Shown: positions 26,064 to 34,742, counted from the first letter of the stretch. The stretch: 64,000 nt of DNA from an uncultured Mollicutes bacterium (GCA_900540175.1 UQFG01000005.1:1-64000), one strand, 5' to 3'. Numbers and translations are program-made. Notes: generated by a model from the sequence alone, not told the origin.

Positions 26064-26092
26064 TTTTCTTTAAAAAGAAAATATGATACAAT
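26064..26092 (+). promoter_or_regulatory. Promoter with overlapping dyad before the FAD gene
   Basis: TTTTCTTT (26064-26071) and AAAGAAAA (26074-26081) form a perfect inverted repeat. It covers the -35 position of a promoter whose -10 box is TACAAT (26087-26092). A repressor site is possible. Confidence 0.45.
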
Positions 26093-26138
26093 AAATTGTA
26101 AAAAATGGTTGTGAGTCAAACGAAAAAGGAGTTACAAA

Positions 26139-27560
26139 ATGAAATATGATGTCGTTATTGTCGGAGCCGGTCCGGCCGGTTTGTTTGCGGCTTACGAATT
26201 GCACGAACAAAATCCAAAGTTAAAGGTTTTATTGATTGATAAAGGACACGATATCTATCATAGACGCTGTCCGGTTCTCAATCACACCCTTTCGAAGTGT
26301 CCGATGGATAAATTCGGTCATTCCGGTTGTCATCCGGCTTGTTCCATTACCAACGGATTCGGCGGAGCCGGGGCTTATTCGGATGGAAAATTCAACATTA
26401 CTTCCGAGTTCGGCGGATGGATGACCGATTATTTGGATCCGAAGATTGTGGAGGATCTGATCCGATATGTGGATTCAATCAACTTAAAATACGGAGCCCC
26501 GACAAAAATAACCGATCCGACAACCGAAAAAGTAAGGGAAATCGAACGGCGTGGCTATGCCGTTGGTTTGAAATTGTTGCGGGCACAGGTTCGGCATCTG
26601 GGAACGGAAAACAATTTGGCGATCATGGCAAAAATTTTCGATGATTTGAGTCAGTGGATTGATATGCGTTACGAAACGGAAGTGACGGATGTCATCATTG
26701 AAAACGAAAAAGTTTGCGGAATCAAAATCAAAGAAGAAACCGTTTTTTGCAATCAGGTTTTTTTGGCTGTTGGACGAGACGGGTCCACCTGGTTGCAATC
26801 GTTATGCGAGGCCCATCATATTGCCTTAACCCACAATCAAGTCGATATCGGTGTTCGGGTTGAAACCAACGATGTTGTGATGGAAGAAATCAATCAAAAT
26901 TTATATGAAGGAAAATTTATTTACCGGGCCTCGGTCGGCACGGAAGTTCGGACCTTTTGTTCCAATCCGTCCGGTCATGTGGTGGTTGAAAACCACAGCG
27001 GAACGATTTTAGCCAACGGTCATGCGTATGCGGATCCGAAAATGGGATCGCATAACACGAATTTCGCCTTGTTGGTGTCGCATAAATTCTCCGAACCGTT
27101 TGACAAGCCCAACGAATATGCCCACGAAGTATCTCGTTTGGCCAATCAATTGAGTTGCGGAAGCGTGATTGTTCAGCGCTATGGGGATATTTGCAAAGGA
27201 CGCAGAACAACCCAAAAGCGGCTTGATGAGGGATTTGTCAAACCGACGCTGAAAGAAGCGGTACCGGGTGATCTGGGACTGGTTCTTCCTTATAATACGA
27301 TGAAATCGATTATTGAAATGATTGAGGCACTGGATCATGTGACACCGGGAATTGCCAATGAACATACGCTCTTTTACGGGGTGGAAGCGAAATTTTATTC
27401 GGCTCGCCCGGTAACCAATCATTATTTTGAAACCAAGATCGAAGGTCTTTACGTTGGTGGGGACGGGGCCGGAATCACCAGAGGGTTGGCACAGGCCGGC
27501 GCAAACGGGGTTTGGGTGGCTCGCAATATCGTTTCCAAATATACGAAACAATCGGCATAA
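26139..27560 (+). CDS. Uncharacterised FAD-dependent dehydrogenase (COG2509 type)
   Basis: 473 residues, soluble. N-terminal dinucleotide fold VVIVGAGPAGLFAAYEL; CPMDKFGHSGCHPACSITNG and FGGAGAYSDGKF are typical of this family of NAD(P)/FAD oxidoreductases; C-terminal FAD contacts in YVGGDGAGITRGLAQA. Several conserved Cys lie near residues 46, 54, 64 and 68, which could be redox active. Substrate is not known for the family. Alone between the CarD operon and spoIIAA, with its own promoter. ATG 26139 follows AAAGGAG. Confidence 0.88.
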   Translation: MKYDVVIVGAGPAGLFAAYELHEQNPKLKVLLIDKGHDIYHRRCPVLNHTLSKCPMDKFGHSGCHPACSITNGFGGAGAYSDGKFNITSEFGGWMTDYLDPKIVEDLIRYVDSINLKYGAPTKITDPTTEKVREIERRGYAVGLKLLRAQVRHLGTENNLAIMAKIFDDLSQWIDMRYETEVTDVIIENEKVCGIKIKEETVFCNQVFLAVGRDGSTWLQSLCEAHHIALTHNQVDIGVRVETNDVVMEEINQNLYEGKFIYRASVGTEVRTFCSNPSGHVVVENHSGTILANGHAYADPKMGSHNTNFALLVSHKFSEPFDKPNEYAHEVSRLANQLSCGSVIVQRYGDICKGRRTTQKRLDEGFVKPTLKEAVPGDLGLVLPYNTMKSIIEMIEALDHVTPGIANEHTLFYGVEAKFYSARPVTNHYFETKIEGLYVGGDGAGITRGLAQAGANGVWVARNIVSKYTKQSA

Positions 27561-27675
27561 GTCAAGTGCTTATGCCTATTTTGTCGTATTGGGAAAGTTG
27601 AATGTTTTTTCTATTTTTGTCGAATGAATAGGCAGTTTTTTCTTTTTATTTTATAATACATTCGGTGATGAAAAA

Positions 27676-28035
27676 ATGGGACTGAATGTAGGGGTGTATG
27701 TCAAAAAAGATGTCTTGATATTACGGTTAAAAGGGGAACTGGATGATTTGTCCGTCAGCGATTTAAGAATGCGCATTTCAAAATATATCAGCGATTATTC
27801 CATCGTTCATTTGGTAATCAACGTCAAAGATTTGAATTTTTTGGATTCTTCCGGAATCGGATTTATCATCGGTCGTTATCATCAGTTGAAAAAAACAGGT
27901 GGCGATATTACGATCAGCAATCTTCATGCGAAGATTGAACGGATCATCTACGTCTCCGGTTTGGCTAAGATTTGCAAAATAAGGGATACGGAAGAATCCG
28001 TACTCATTTCTTTAGGAGGAAAAGCGTATGTATAA
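27676..28035 (+). CDS. spoIIAA: Anti-sigma-F factor antagonist
   Basis: 119-residue STAS protein. In the forespore its unphosphorylated form displaces sigma-F from SpoIIAB. The phosphorylated Ser lies in FLDSSGIGFIIGRY. No other domain. ATG 27676 is the first start in frame; the ribosome site GGTGATG is modest. A TATAAT is present at 27651-27656 and a sigma-H element may overlap, but I cannot define it. Overlaps spoIIAB by eight bases, the standard arrangement. Confidence 0.92.
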   Translation: MGLNVGVYVKKDVLILRLKGELDDLSVSDLRMRISKYISDYSIVHLVINVKDLNFLDSSGIGFIIGRYHQLKKTGGDITISNLHAKIERIIYVSGLAKICKIRDTEESVLISLGGKAYV

Positions 28036-28444
28036 CGAAATTGAATTGAATTTTATTTCCAAAAGAATCAATATTTCGGTCATTCGGAATATGGTCGGTG
28101 TCATGATTGTCGATCACAATCCGACGATTACGTTTTTAAATGAACTCAAAACGGTGATTTCGGAGGCGATTACCAATTGCATCGTGCATGGGTATCAAAA
28201 TCAGGAAAACGGCAGAATTCAAATGAAAATCGTTGTGGATGATGAAAAAGTAGCGATGGATATCGTCGATGAAGGCATCGGTATTGAGGATATCGAACAA
28301 GCAAGGGAACCGCTTTTTTCAACCAAAGCCGATGAAGAAAGAAGCGGACTTGGTTTTACGATCATGGAAATGTTTTGCGATGTGCTGACTGTCGAAAGCC
28401 GTGTACACGAAGGGACGAAGTTACACATTGAGAAAAAATGGTAG
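28028..28444 (+). CDS. spoIIAB: Anti-sigma-F factor / SpoIIAA kinase
   Basis: 138-residue GHKL kinase that holds sigma-F and phosphorylates SpoIIAA. N-box EAITNCIVHGYQN, G1 box DEGIGI, and G2 box RSGLGFTIM are intact. ATG 28028 follows AGGAGGAAA. In other spore formers the next gene is sigF (spoIIAC). Here the next gene, 50 bases on, is spoVAC; the gap is too short for even a fragment and no sigma-factor-like sequence is seen anywhere in the window. SpoIIAB therefore must act on a sigma-F encoded elsewhere. Confidence 0.93.
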   Translation: MYNEIELNFISKRINISVIRNMVGVMIVDHNPTITFLNELKTVISEAITNCIVHGYQNQENGRIQMKIVVDDEKVAMDIVDEGIGIEDIEQAREPLFSTKADEERSGLGFTIMEMFCDVLTVESRVHEGTKLHIEKKW

Positions 28445-28494
28445 GCAGTGAATAAAACGTACTCTTTTAAGGCATGCTATTGTTGGGTGATAGA

Positions 28495-28944
28495 ATGCAA
28501 AAAGAACGAGAATATTATCAGAAAATCATCAAACCGAAATACGACTATACGTCCATGACGTTTCATTTTTTACAGGCTTTTTTCTTTGGGGGTATTGTCT
28601 GTATCATCGGTCAGTTGTTTTTGGACTTTTATAAAAATATTTTGCATCAAGAAGAAACTTTAGCCGGAATCTATATGTCTATGAGCATGATTTTTTTATC
28701 CGGTTTTTTAACGGCTCTTGGAATTTACGACGAGTTGGGACAAGTTGCCAAATGCGGACTGGCTATTCCGATTACGGGCTTCGCCAATGCCGCAGTTTGT
28801 TCGGCAATGGAATACCATAAGGAAGGGATCGTTTTAGGTATCGGTGCCAATTGCTTGAAATTGGCCGGCAGTGTGTTGGTTTTAGGAACGGTTGCGGCTT
28901 TATTGGTCAGCGCAGTGCGCTGGATCGGAGGGCTGTTCGGATGA
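28495..28944 (+). CDS. spoVAC: Stage V sporulation protein AC
   Basis: 149 residues, membrane protein with about four hydrophobic segments. Part of the SpoVA channel that moves Ca-dipicolinate into the spore and acts as a mechanosensitive element during germination. Motifs shared with SpoVAC: GGIVCIIGQ, GIYDELGQVAKCGLAIPITGFAN and KEGIVLGIGANCLKLAG. ATG 28495 follows GGGTGAT; an in-frame ATG at 28474 lacks a site. Overlaps spoVAD by ATGA. Precursor dipicolinate derives from the DapA product of the lysine operon in this window. Confidence 0.92.
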   Translation: MQKEREYYQKIIKPKYDYTSMTFHFLQAFFFGGIVCIIGQLFLDFYKNILHQEETLAGIYMSMSMIFLSGFLTALGIYDELGQVAKCGLAIPITGFANAAVCSAMEYHKEGIVLGIGANCLKLAGSVLVLGTVAALLVSAVRWIGGLFG

Positions 28945-29918
28945 ATTTAACGTTTGACGATATTTATTTGGAGGATGCCGTTGTCGTTGCCGGTCAGTTG
29001 GAGGGATCGGGGCCTTTAAAAGCGTATTTTGATTCCGTTGATGAGTGCAAGGATTGCTGTTTTGAAAACAGCGAAATCGATCTTTTATCCAAAGCCATGG
29101 ATATGCTGTTTGAAAAGACCGAATGTACCTGTGACCAAATCGATTTGGCAATCGGCGGCGAACTTTCCAATCAGTTGGCAACGACCAGTTATACGTTGCG
29201 TAAACTTCCGATTTCTTTAATCGGTATTTATTCGGCTTGTTCGACGATCGCGCTGGGACTGATTACGGCAGGGCTTTCTTTGAGCCAATCTTCAGTCCGT
29301 CGGGTCTTGGTTTTTACATCCAGTCACAATCAGTCTGCGGAAAGACAATTTAGAAACCCGGTGGAATACGGCGGTGCGAAAGAAGATACACAGACATTTA
29401 CGGCGACCATCGGAGCGGCTTGTTTTTTATCGCACGAGAAAAGTGCGATTCGCCTTTCTTCGGTAACCGTCGGCAAGGTGGTGGATGTCGGGTTTACCGA
29501 TTCGATGGATTATGGCCGAGCCATGATGCCGGCTGCTTTGGAAACTTTGTTGGAACATTTTAAAACGACTGCAACCACACCGGCTGATTACGATTTGGTG
29601 CTAACGGGCGATTTATCGCGATTCGGTTCCAAACTGGTTCAACAGGAACTGGAAAAAGAATTTGGACCGGTTTGTAATTACCACGATTGCGGATTGATGT
29701 TATACGATATTGATCGTCAAGATGTTTTGGCCGGAGGCAGCGGACCTGGAACCTCGGCGGCTGTTCTTTTATCGTATGTGCGCAAAAAAATGACAGAAGG
29801 GGCTTTTAAGCGCGTGTTACTTTGCGCAACCGGCGCTTTGATGAATCCGACGATGATCAATCAAAAAAATTCCATTCCGTGTATTGCCCATGCGGTTGAA
29901 TTGAGGATAACGGAATGA
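28941..29918 (+). CDS. spoVAD: Stage V sporulation protein AD
   Basis: 325 residues, soluble thiolase-fold protein that binds dipicolinate on the SpoVA complex. Recognised by thiolase-like blocks: IGIYSACSTIALGLITAG, SHNQSAERQFRNPVEYGG and GGSGPGTSAAVLLS. ATG 28941 overlaps the spoVAC stop and its own stop overlaps spoVAE, so the three are coupled. Usual length is about 335, so this is complete. Confidence 0.93.
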   Translation: MNLTFDDIYLEDAVVVAGQLEGSGPLKAYFDSVDECKDCCFENSEIDLLSKAMDMLFEKTECTCDQIDLAIGGELSNQLATTSYTLRKLPISLIGIYSACSTIALGLITAGLSLSQSSVRRVLVFTSSHNQSAERQFRNPVEYGGAKEDTQTFTATIGAACFLSHEKSAIRLSSVTVGKVVDVGFTDSMDYGRAMMPAALETLLEHFKTTATTPADYDLVLTGDLSRFGSKLVQQELEKEFGPVCNYHDCGLMLYDIDRQDVLAGGSGPGTSAAVLLSYVRKKMTEGAFKRVLLCATGALMNPTMINQKNSIPCIAHAVELRITE

Positions 29919-30265
29919 TTTATTTTTACGCTTTTTTAATCGGCGGTGCCATTTGCGCACTGGCACAACTGATTAAAGATTTTTCGAAGTTGACAGTCGG
30001 CCATATGACGGTTTTGTTTGTCTGTTTGGGAACCCTACTGGATTTTTATGATTTTTATGATCGCTTGATTCGTTTAGCCGGAGCCGGTGCGTTGTTGCCG
30101 ATTACCAGTTTCGGTCACTCATTGGTCCATGCGGCTCTAGCCGCGGCTGAGCAGGATGGATTCATCGGTATTTTTACGGGTCTTTACGATAAGACATCTT
30201 CCGGAATCGCGTTTACGATTTTGCTGTCGGTTGTAATCGCGTTGATTTTTAAACCGAAAAAATAA
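29915..30265 (+). CDS. spoVAE: Stage V sporulation protein AE (membrane)
   Basis: 116 residues with four hydrophobic segments. GGAICALAQLIKDFSKLTVG and GAGALLPITSFGHSLVHAAL match SpoVAEb and also show its homology to SpoVAC. Third SpoVA channel component here. spoVAA, spoVAB and spoVAF are absent from the locus, which is the minimal C-D-E set seen in many spore formers. End of the operon; the next promoter begins 20 bases later. Confidence 0.92.
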   Translation: MIYFYAFLIGGAICALAQLIKDFSKLTVGHMTVLFVCLGTLLDFYDFYDRLIRLAGAGALLPITSFGHSLVHAALAAAEQDGFIGIFTGLYDKTSSGIAFTILLSVVIALIFKPKK

Positions 30266-30284
30266 AGTATTTTGTAAAAAGCCC

Positions 30285-30313
30285 TTGACTTATATGGCAG
30301 AATCGCATATAAT
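30285..30313 (+). promoter_or_regulatory. Promoter of the second CorC leader
   Basis: TTGACT (30285-30290) and TATAAT (30308-30313), 17-base spacing. Predicted start near 30320, at the beginning of the attenuator-like leader. Confidence 0.85.
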
Positions 30314-30319
30314 AAAGCA

Positions 30320-30426
30320 GCATATGTGGTGGAGTCTGTCATCCGATCTATTGTTGGATTTATGCTATAAAAAGATAGAGAATAAACGATGTTTTTTAGA
30401 AAGCACCACATGGGTGCTTTTTTTAT
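30320..30426 (+). promoter_or_regulatory. Attenuator-like leader with exclusive hairpins before the second CorC gene
   Basis: An intrinsic terminator (AAAGCACC 30400-30407 with GGTGCTTT 30413-30420, then T-run) ends the leader. ATGTGGTG at 30324-30331 is exactly complementary to CACCACAT at 30404-30411, the 5' arm and loop of that terminator, so a competing antiterminator is available. A small ATCC/GGAT hairpin (30341-30359) lies between. No T-box, M-box or yybP-ykoY consensus is visible. A metal-sensing riboswitch is possible given the target. Confidence 0.6.
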
Positions 30427-30486
30427 ATCGAAAAGCATCGGATGCAAATTTTAAAAAAGAAGAGGAAAAAAAGAAAAAAATTTGAT

Positions 30487-31833
30487 ATGGAGTCTATGAT
30501 AGGTTCGATTATTTTACAGGTAGTTTTGATTTTTTTAAATGCTGTTTTTGCCAGTGCCGAAATTGCGGTCATTCAGACCAATGAGACAAAGGTAAACAAA
30601 TTGGCGGAAGAAGGAAATAAAAGGGCACGCAAACTTTCAACGTTGATTTCCAAACCGGCGAAGTTTCTTTCGACCATTCAGGTAGCAATTACACTGGCGG
30701 GATTACTCGGTAGTGCGTTTGCGGCGGAAAATTTTGCCAGACCGTTGACGGATAGTTTGATCCATGCCGGATTGAAAATAGATTATACAACGCTTCATAC
30801 GATCTGTGTGATTCTCATTACATTTATTTTAGCGTATTTCAATATTGTTTTCGGTGAATTGATTCCCAAACGAATTGCCATGCGAAAAGCGGAAAAAATG
30901 GCCTTTGCCATGGCGGGTATGCTTCGGGTCGTTTCGATTATCTTTGCCCCGCTTGTTTGGTTGCTGACGGTTTCGACCAACGGTATTTTGCGTCTGTTCG
31001 GCATCAATCCGGATGAAGAGGATAAACAGGTAACCGAAGAAGAAATTCTGTTGATGGCCGAAGCCGGTAATGAAACCGGAACGATTGACGATAACGAAAA
31101 CGAATTCATTCAAAAGATTTTCGATTTTAAAGATGTCGATGTCATTGAAGCGTGCACGCATCGAAAAGATATGGATTTGTTGTTTTTAAAAGATTCCGAT
31201 GACGTGTGGAAGAAAACGATTAACGAAAGTCGGCATACGTATTACCCGGTTTGTGACCAAGATGCGGATAATATCGTCGGGGTTTTAAATACGAAAATTT
31301 ATTTTCGCTTAAACGACCAAAGTCGGGAATCGGTTTTGAAACAAGCCGTTCAAGTTCCGATGTTTGTTTTGGAAAACATGCAAGCCAATACGCTGTTTAA
31401 TAAAATGAAAAAAGAACGGGAATACTTTGCGGTTGTCGTCGATGAATACGGTGGAACCAGCGGAATTGTTACCATTCACGATTTGATTGAATTGATTGTC
31501 GGCGAAATCGAAGAAAAAGACGAGCAGACGGAATACGAGATCAATAAACTTTCTGAAAATCAATGGGAAATCATCGGGTTGGCTCCGTTTGATGAGGTGG
31601 AAAAACAACTTTCCGTTTCCATTCCGTTGAAAGAAGATGAAGAATTTGAAACGTTTGGCGGTTATATTTGTACGTTACTAGATGAAATTCCGGTGGACGG
31701 CGAAACGGATATTGTGGTAAAAAACGATCGTTTATCCGTTCGGATTTTAACCATTCACGAGCATACGATTACCAAGATGTTGGTTTCTTTGGGGGATTTT
31801 TGCTTATCTAAGGATAGCAGCAAAACAGAATAA
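30487..31833 (+). CDS. CNNM/CorC family transporter, second copy
   Basis: 448 residues from ATG 30487. CNNM membrane domain with hydrophobic segments near residues 5-27, 60-80, 95-120 and 130-160; FGELIPKRIAMRKAEKMA; then CBS pair (VDVIEACTHRKDMDLLFL to TIHDLIELIVGEI) and a C-terminal CorC_HlyC domain. About the same layout as the 21420-22808 protein but clearly diverged. An upstream in-frame ATG at 30442 would add a basic leader; no clear ribosome site separates the choices, so the start is uncertain. Controlled by the attenuator-like leader. Confidence 0.87.
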   Translation: MESMIGSIILQVVLIFLNAVFASAEIAVIQTNETKVNKLAEEGNKRARKLSTLISKPAKFLSTIQVAITLAGLLGSAFAAENFARPLTDSLIHAGLKIDYTTLHTICVILITFILAYFNIVFGELIPKRIAMRKAEKMAFAMAGMLRVVSIIFAPLVWLLTVSTNGILRLFGINPDEEDKQVTEEEILLMAEAGNETGTIDDNENEFIQKIFDFKDVDVIEACTHRKDMDLLFLKDSDDVWKKTINESRHTYYPVCDQDADNIVGVLNTKIYFRLNDQSRESVLKQAVQVPMFVLENMQANTLFNKMKKEREYFAVVVDEYGGTSGIVTIHDLIELIVGEIEEKDEQTEYEINKLSENQWEIIGLAPFDEVEKQLSVSIPLKEDEEFETFGGYICTLLDEIPVDGETDIVVKNDRLSVRILTIHEHTITKMLVSLGDFCLSKDSSKTE

Positions 31834-31837
31834 ATCA

Positions 31838-31873
31838 AAAAAAGATCAATCACGCACGATTGATCTTTTTTTA
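31838..31873 (+). terminator. Intrinsic terminator, probably bidirectional
   Basis: AAAGATCAATC pairs with GATTGATCTTT around ACGCAC, T-run on one side and A-run on the other, between two converging genes. Confidence 0.88.
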
Positions 31874-31889
31874 TAAAATTATAAGAAGG

Positions 31890-32216
31890 TTACATTTTTT
31901 CGAAATGCGTTACGTCCGTTACAAAAACGGTCGCACCGCCTACCAACACTTGCGCGGTATTCGGATAAGATAAAATCGCTTGGTTTCCAGTTGAAACGGT
32001 CGGAACATTTTCCATTCGCTGAGCCGAATTTTTACGGATGATATCAAGAACTTCGGTAACTTGATCGTCGTTGACGCCGATCAATAAGGTTACATTGCCT
32101 TTTCTTAAAAAACCGCCGGTCGAACCGATCTTGGTAAACATAAATCCGGCTTCGGTCAATTGTTCGGAAACGTCGTTGGCATCCATTTTATTGATAATGG
32201 CCGTAATCATTTTCAT
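31890..32216 (-). CDS. darA: PII-like cyclic-di-AMP receptor DarA/PstA
   Basis: 108 residues, a small PII-fold protein of the YaaQ family. MKMITAIINKMDANDVSEQL, FTKIGSTGGFLRKGNVTLLI and the C-terminal GGATVFVTDVTHFEKM match DarA, which binds c-di-AMP in Firmicutes. No enzymatic activity is expected; it relays second-messenger levels to unknown partners. The true start is ATG 32216 behind AGGGGG; longer reading is upstream noise. Single gene, convergent to the CorC gene. c-di-AMP controls ion and osmolyte homeostasis. Confidence 0.9.
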   Translation of the reverse strand: MKMITAIINKMDANDVSEQLTEAGFMFTKIGSTGGFLRKGNVTLLIGVNDDQVTEVLDIIRKNSAQRMENVPTVSTGNQAILSYPNTAQVLVGGATVFVTDVTHFEKM

Positions 32217-32379
32217 AAAGATTCCCCCTTTTATACCAAACCTTTTCTTTCTTTTAGTATAGCGCAAAGAATTTGTTTTGTCAATGAAGGTAAAAATGCC
32301 TCCGATCGAAAAAGGATGCAACAATGAAGTCGGAATGTGTTATAATAAAAGAAGAAAAGAAGAAATGAGGAGGACCGGT

Positions 32380-33162
32380 ATGGATAAAGAACATTCCGTT
32401 TTAAAACCGAGTAAAACCGTTGCGGTCATATTTTATGTGCTGATGATGTTTCTGGGAAGCAGTTTTATCTTGATCGGCGTCGTTGCGGTTTATGCGCATT
32501 TACAACCGCAATTATCGTTTGATGCGTTGTTTGAAATCTGCCAAAAACCGGAGTTGTTGGAACAAGCCTCGGATTCTTTGGTAAAAGGGTATGCCATGAC
32601 CAACGCCATCGGCAATATGATCAGTTACCTTTTGTTGTTTGCGGTCATTCTTTTTTTTATGCGGGATTTCTTAAAAGAAGACGGGAAACGGTTGAAAAAA
32701 AAGTGGCGTTTTTATCTTTGGTTCATTCCGCTTTGTTTTTGTCTGTTTTATGGTCTTTCCTTTTTATTCAATTGGTTGATGGAAAAGGTTGTATCTTCTT
32801 CGGAAAATCAGCAATCCATTGAATTGATGATCGAAAACGGTGGAGCCTTTTATATGTTTATTGCGGTTGTTCTTTGTGCGCCGCTGGTCGAAGAACTGAT
32901 TTACCGAAAAGCCGTTTTTTCGTTTTTGGAGCGAAAAAACATTCTTTGGTCATACGTCTTCAGCATCTTGCTTTTTGCCTTGCCGCACTTATTTACCACT
33001 TCGTTTGAGGATCCCATTCAATGGTTTTTAAAACTGCTTCCTTATTTGTTTAGTGCGTTGCTGTTGGCTTTGATTTATCATTTGTCCGGCAAAAACATTT
33101 ATACAACGTGGATCATTCACGGATTGAATAATTTAATTGCGTTTCTTTGGGTATTGTTTTAA
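32380..33162 (+). CDS. CPBP-family intramembrane metalloprotease
   Basis: 260 residues with about eight hydrophobic segments. The Abi/CPBP motifs are present: EELIYRKAVF (EEXXXR), FALPHLF (motif 2) and IIHGLNN (motif 3). Family members include Rce1-like prenyl-protein proteases and bacterial bacteriocin-immunity or sporulation-related proteins; no specific role can be assigned. ATG 32380 follows GAGGA; the longer frame from 32278 is rejected. Next gene starts 16 bases later. Confidence 0.85.
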   Translation: MDKEHSVLKPSKTVAVIFYVLMMFLGSSFILIGVVAVYAHLQPQLSFDALFEICQKPELLEQASDSLVKGYAMTNAIGNMISYLLLFAVILFFMRDFLKEDGKRLKKKWRFYLWFIPLCFCLFYGLSFLFNWLMEKVVSSSENQQSIELMIENGGAFYMFIAVVLCAPLVEELIYRKAVFSFLERKNILWSYVFSILLFALPHLFTTSFEDPIQWFLKLLPYLFSALLLALIYHLSGKNIYTTWIIHGLNNLIAFLWVLF

Positions 33163-33178
33163 CTAGGAGGGAATTAAG

Positions 33179-33694
33179 ATGTTAAAAAAAGATGTGAAAC
33201 AGTATGACAAAAATATTTTTAAAGAATTGGATGAATCATGGGCGATTTGTACCGCCGGGGATCGAAATACCGGATTTAACTGTTTGACGGTTTCTTGGGG
33301 TGGGATCGGAATGTTATGGGGGAAACCGGTCGGTTTTGTTTTTGTTCGCAACTCCCGTTATACGCATTCCTTTTTGGAAAAAAGCGAAGGCGTTACGCTG
33401 TCTTTTTTAAGTAATGCTTATCAAGAAGCCAAACAGTATTTAGGACAAGTTTCCGGTCGCAATGAGGATAAACTGGCAAAAAGCGGGCTTTCCTATACGT
33501 ACGATCCGGATATGGATGTTTGTTACATTCGTCAGGCATCCTATGTATTTAAAATGAAAAAACTTTTAAGTGTCGATTTGGATTCCGATTTGTTAAAAGA
33601 AGATTTGAAAGAAAAGTTCTATTCGGTTAAAGATGATCATACGCTTTATATATGTGAAATCAAGCAGTATTTAACTAAGGAAAAGGAAGCGTAA
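33179..33694 (+). CDS. Flavin reductase-like domain protein
   Basis: 171 residues with an FMN-binding split-barrel pattern: GFNCLTVSWGGIGMLWGKP and VFVRNSRYTHSFLEKSE are conserved in flavin reductase-like proteins. Cytosolic, no partner domain. Close spacing to both the CPBP gene and the dipeptidase gene (nine bases) suggests one operon. Substrate unknown. ATG 33179 follows AGGAGGG. Confidence 0.85.
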   Translation: MLKKDVKQYDKNIFKELDESWAICTAGDRNTGFNCLTVSWGGIGMLWGKPVGFVFVRNSRYTHSFLEKSEGVTLSFLSNAYQEAKQYLGQVSGRNEDKLAKSGLSYTYDPDMDVCYIRQASYVFKMKKLLSVDLDSDLLKEDLKEKFYSVKDDHTLYICEIKQYLTKEKEA

Positions 33695-33703
33695 GAACAA
33701 AAA

Positions 33704-34678
33704 ATGAATTATATTGATCTGCATTGTGATACGTTGATGCAACTGTATCAACAACCGGATAAGTCGTTAAAGGATGCGCCGTTTCAAATAAATTTGGCGC
33801 ATTTAAAAAAAGGCGGTTGTCTTTTGCAGTGTTTTGCGGTGTTTGTGCCGTTGAAAAAATATGTCAATCCGTTTGAAACATCGCTTGAAATGATCGATCG
33901 CTATGAAACGGAATTGAATGCTGTATCCGATTGGATCCATCCCGTCTACTGTTATGCCGATCTAGTAAAAAACATCCGCGAAGGAAAAATTTCATCGCTG
34001 TTGACGATTGAAGAAGGCGGCATTTTAAAGGGAAATCTTTCGTTTTTGCGAACGCTTTACCGGCTCGGTGTGCGGATGATTTGTCTAAACTGGAACGATG
34101 CAAACGGCATCGGATATCCGAATTTCGATTTGAATGAAGAAAAGCGTGATTTTACCAAACCCAATGTCAAAGACGGGTTAACTGCGTTTGGTTTTGAATT
34201 GCTTCGGCAGATGAATCGTTTGGGCATGATCGTCGATGTGTCGCATCTTTCGGATGCCGGTTTTTACGATTGTATCCGCACCTCCGTTCATCCGATCGTC
34301 GCCAGTCATTCCAATGCCCGATCGATTTGTCATCATGTTCGAAATTTGTCCGATGATATGATTGTTGCGCTACACAAAAAAGGCGGTGTAATGGGGCTTA
34401 ATTTTTGTGCCGCTTTTTTGGATGACGATCCAGAAAAAGGCAAAGATACCGTTTCTTGTGTGATTCGTCATATGAAACACATTAAAAACCTCGTCGGCGT
34501 GGATGTCATGGCCATCGGTACGGATTTCGACGGTATTCCTACAGATATTGCCTTGAAAAATGCTTCTTTCATGCCTTGTTTGATTGAAGGCATGCGTCAG
34601 TCCGGCTTTACGGAAGACGAAATCGAAAAGATTTGCTATAAAAATTTTTTAAGAGTTTTTCAAGCGATTATCGGCTGA
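33704..34678 (+). CDS. Membrane dipeptidase family (M19) peptidase
   Basis: 324 residues. Zinc-dependent dipeptidase: YIDLHCDTLM has the first metal ligands (His-X-Asp), LTIEEGG the bridging Glu, VDVSHLSD and VASHSNAR the later His ligands, and IGTDFDG the final Asp. No lipid-anchor signal, so likely cytoplasmic. Renal-dipeptidase-like bacterial enzymes cleave dipeptides including those with D-residues. Operon with the flavin reductase-like gene; terminator follows. Confidence 0.9.
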   Translation: MNYIDLHCDTLMQLYQQPDKSLKDAPFQINLAHLKKGGCLLQCFAVFVPLKKYVNPFETSLEMIDRYETELNAVSDWIHPVYCYADLVKNIREGKISSLLTIEEGGILKGNLSFLRTLYRLGVRMICLNWNDANGIGYPNFDLNEEKRDFTKPNVKDGLTAFGFELLRQMNRLGMIVDVSHLSDAGFYDCIRTSVHPIVASHSNARSICHHVRNLSDDMIVALHKKGGVMGLNFCAAFLDDDPEKGKDTVSCVIRHMKHIKNLVGVDVMAIGTDFDGIPTDIALKNASFMPCLIEGMRQSGFTEDEIEKICYKNFLRVFQAIIG

Positions 34679-34680
34679 CA

Positions 34681-34709
34681 TATCCCTTTTGAAAAGGGGT
34701 ATTTTTTTA
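34681..34709 (+). terminator. Intrinsic terminator after the dipeptidase gene
   Basis: TATCCCTTTT pairs with AAAAGGGGTA, then T7. Confidence 0.85.
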
Positions 34710-34742
34710 TATTGATTTGTTTCTTTTTTTAAAAAAATATGC

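Noticed and set aside
28444..28495. Search for a sigF fragment between spoIIAB and spoVAC
   Set aside because: The 50 bases read in all frames give no sigma-70 region motif; only the spoVAC ribosome site is evident.
30385..30485. Longer start of the second CorC protein at 30442
   Set aside because: It adds a Lys/Arg-rich stretch read from the A-rich leader without a clear site; kept as an alternative only.
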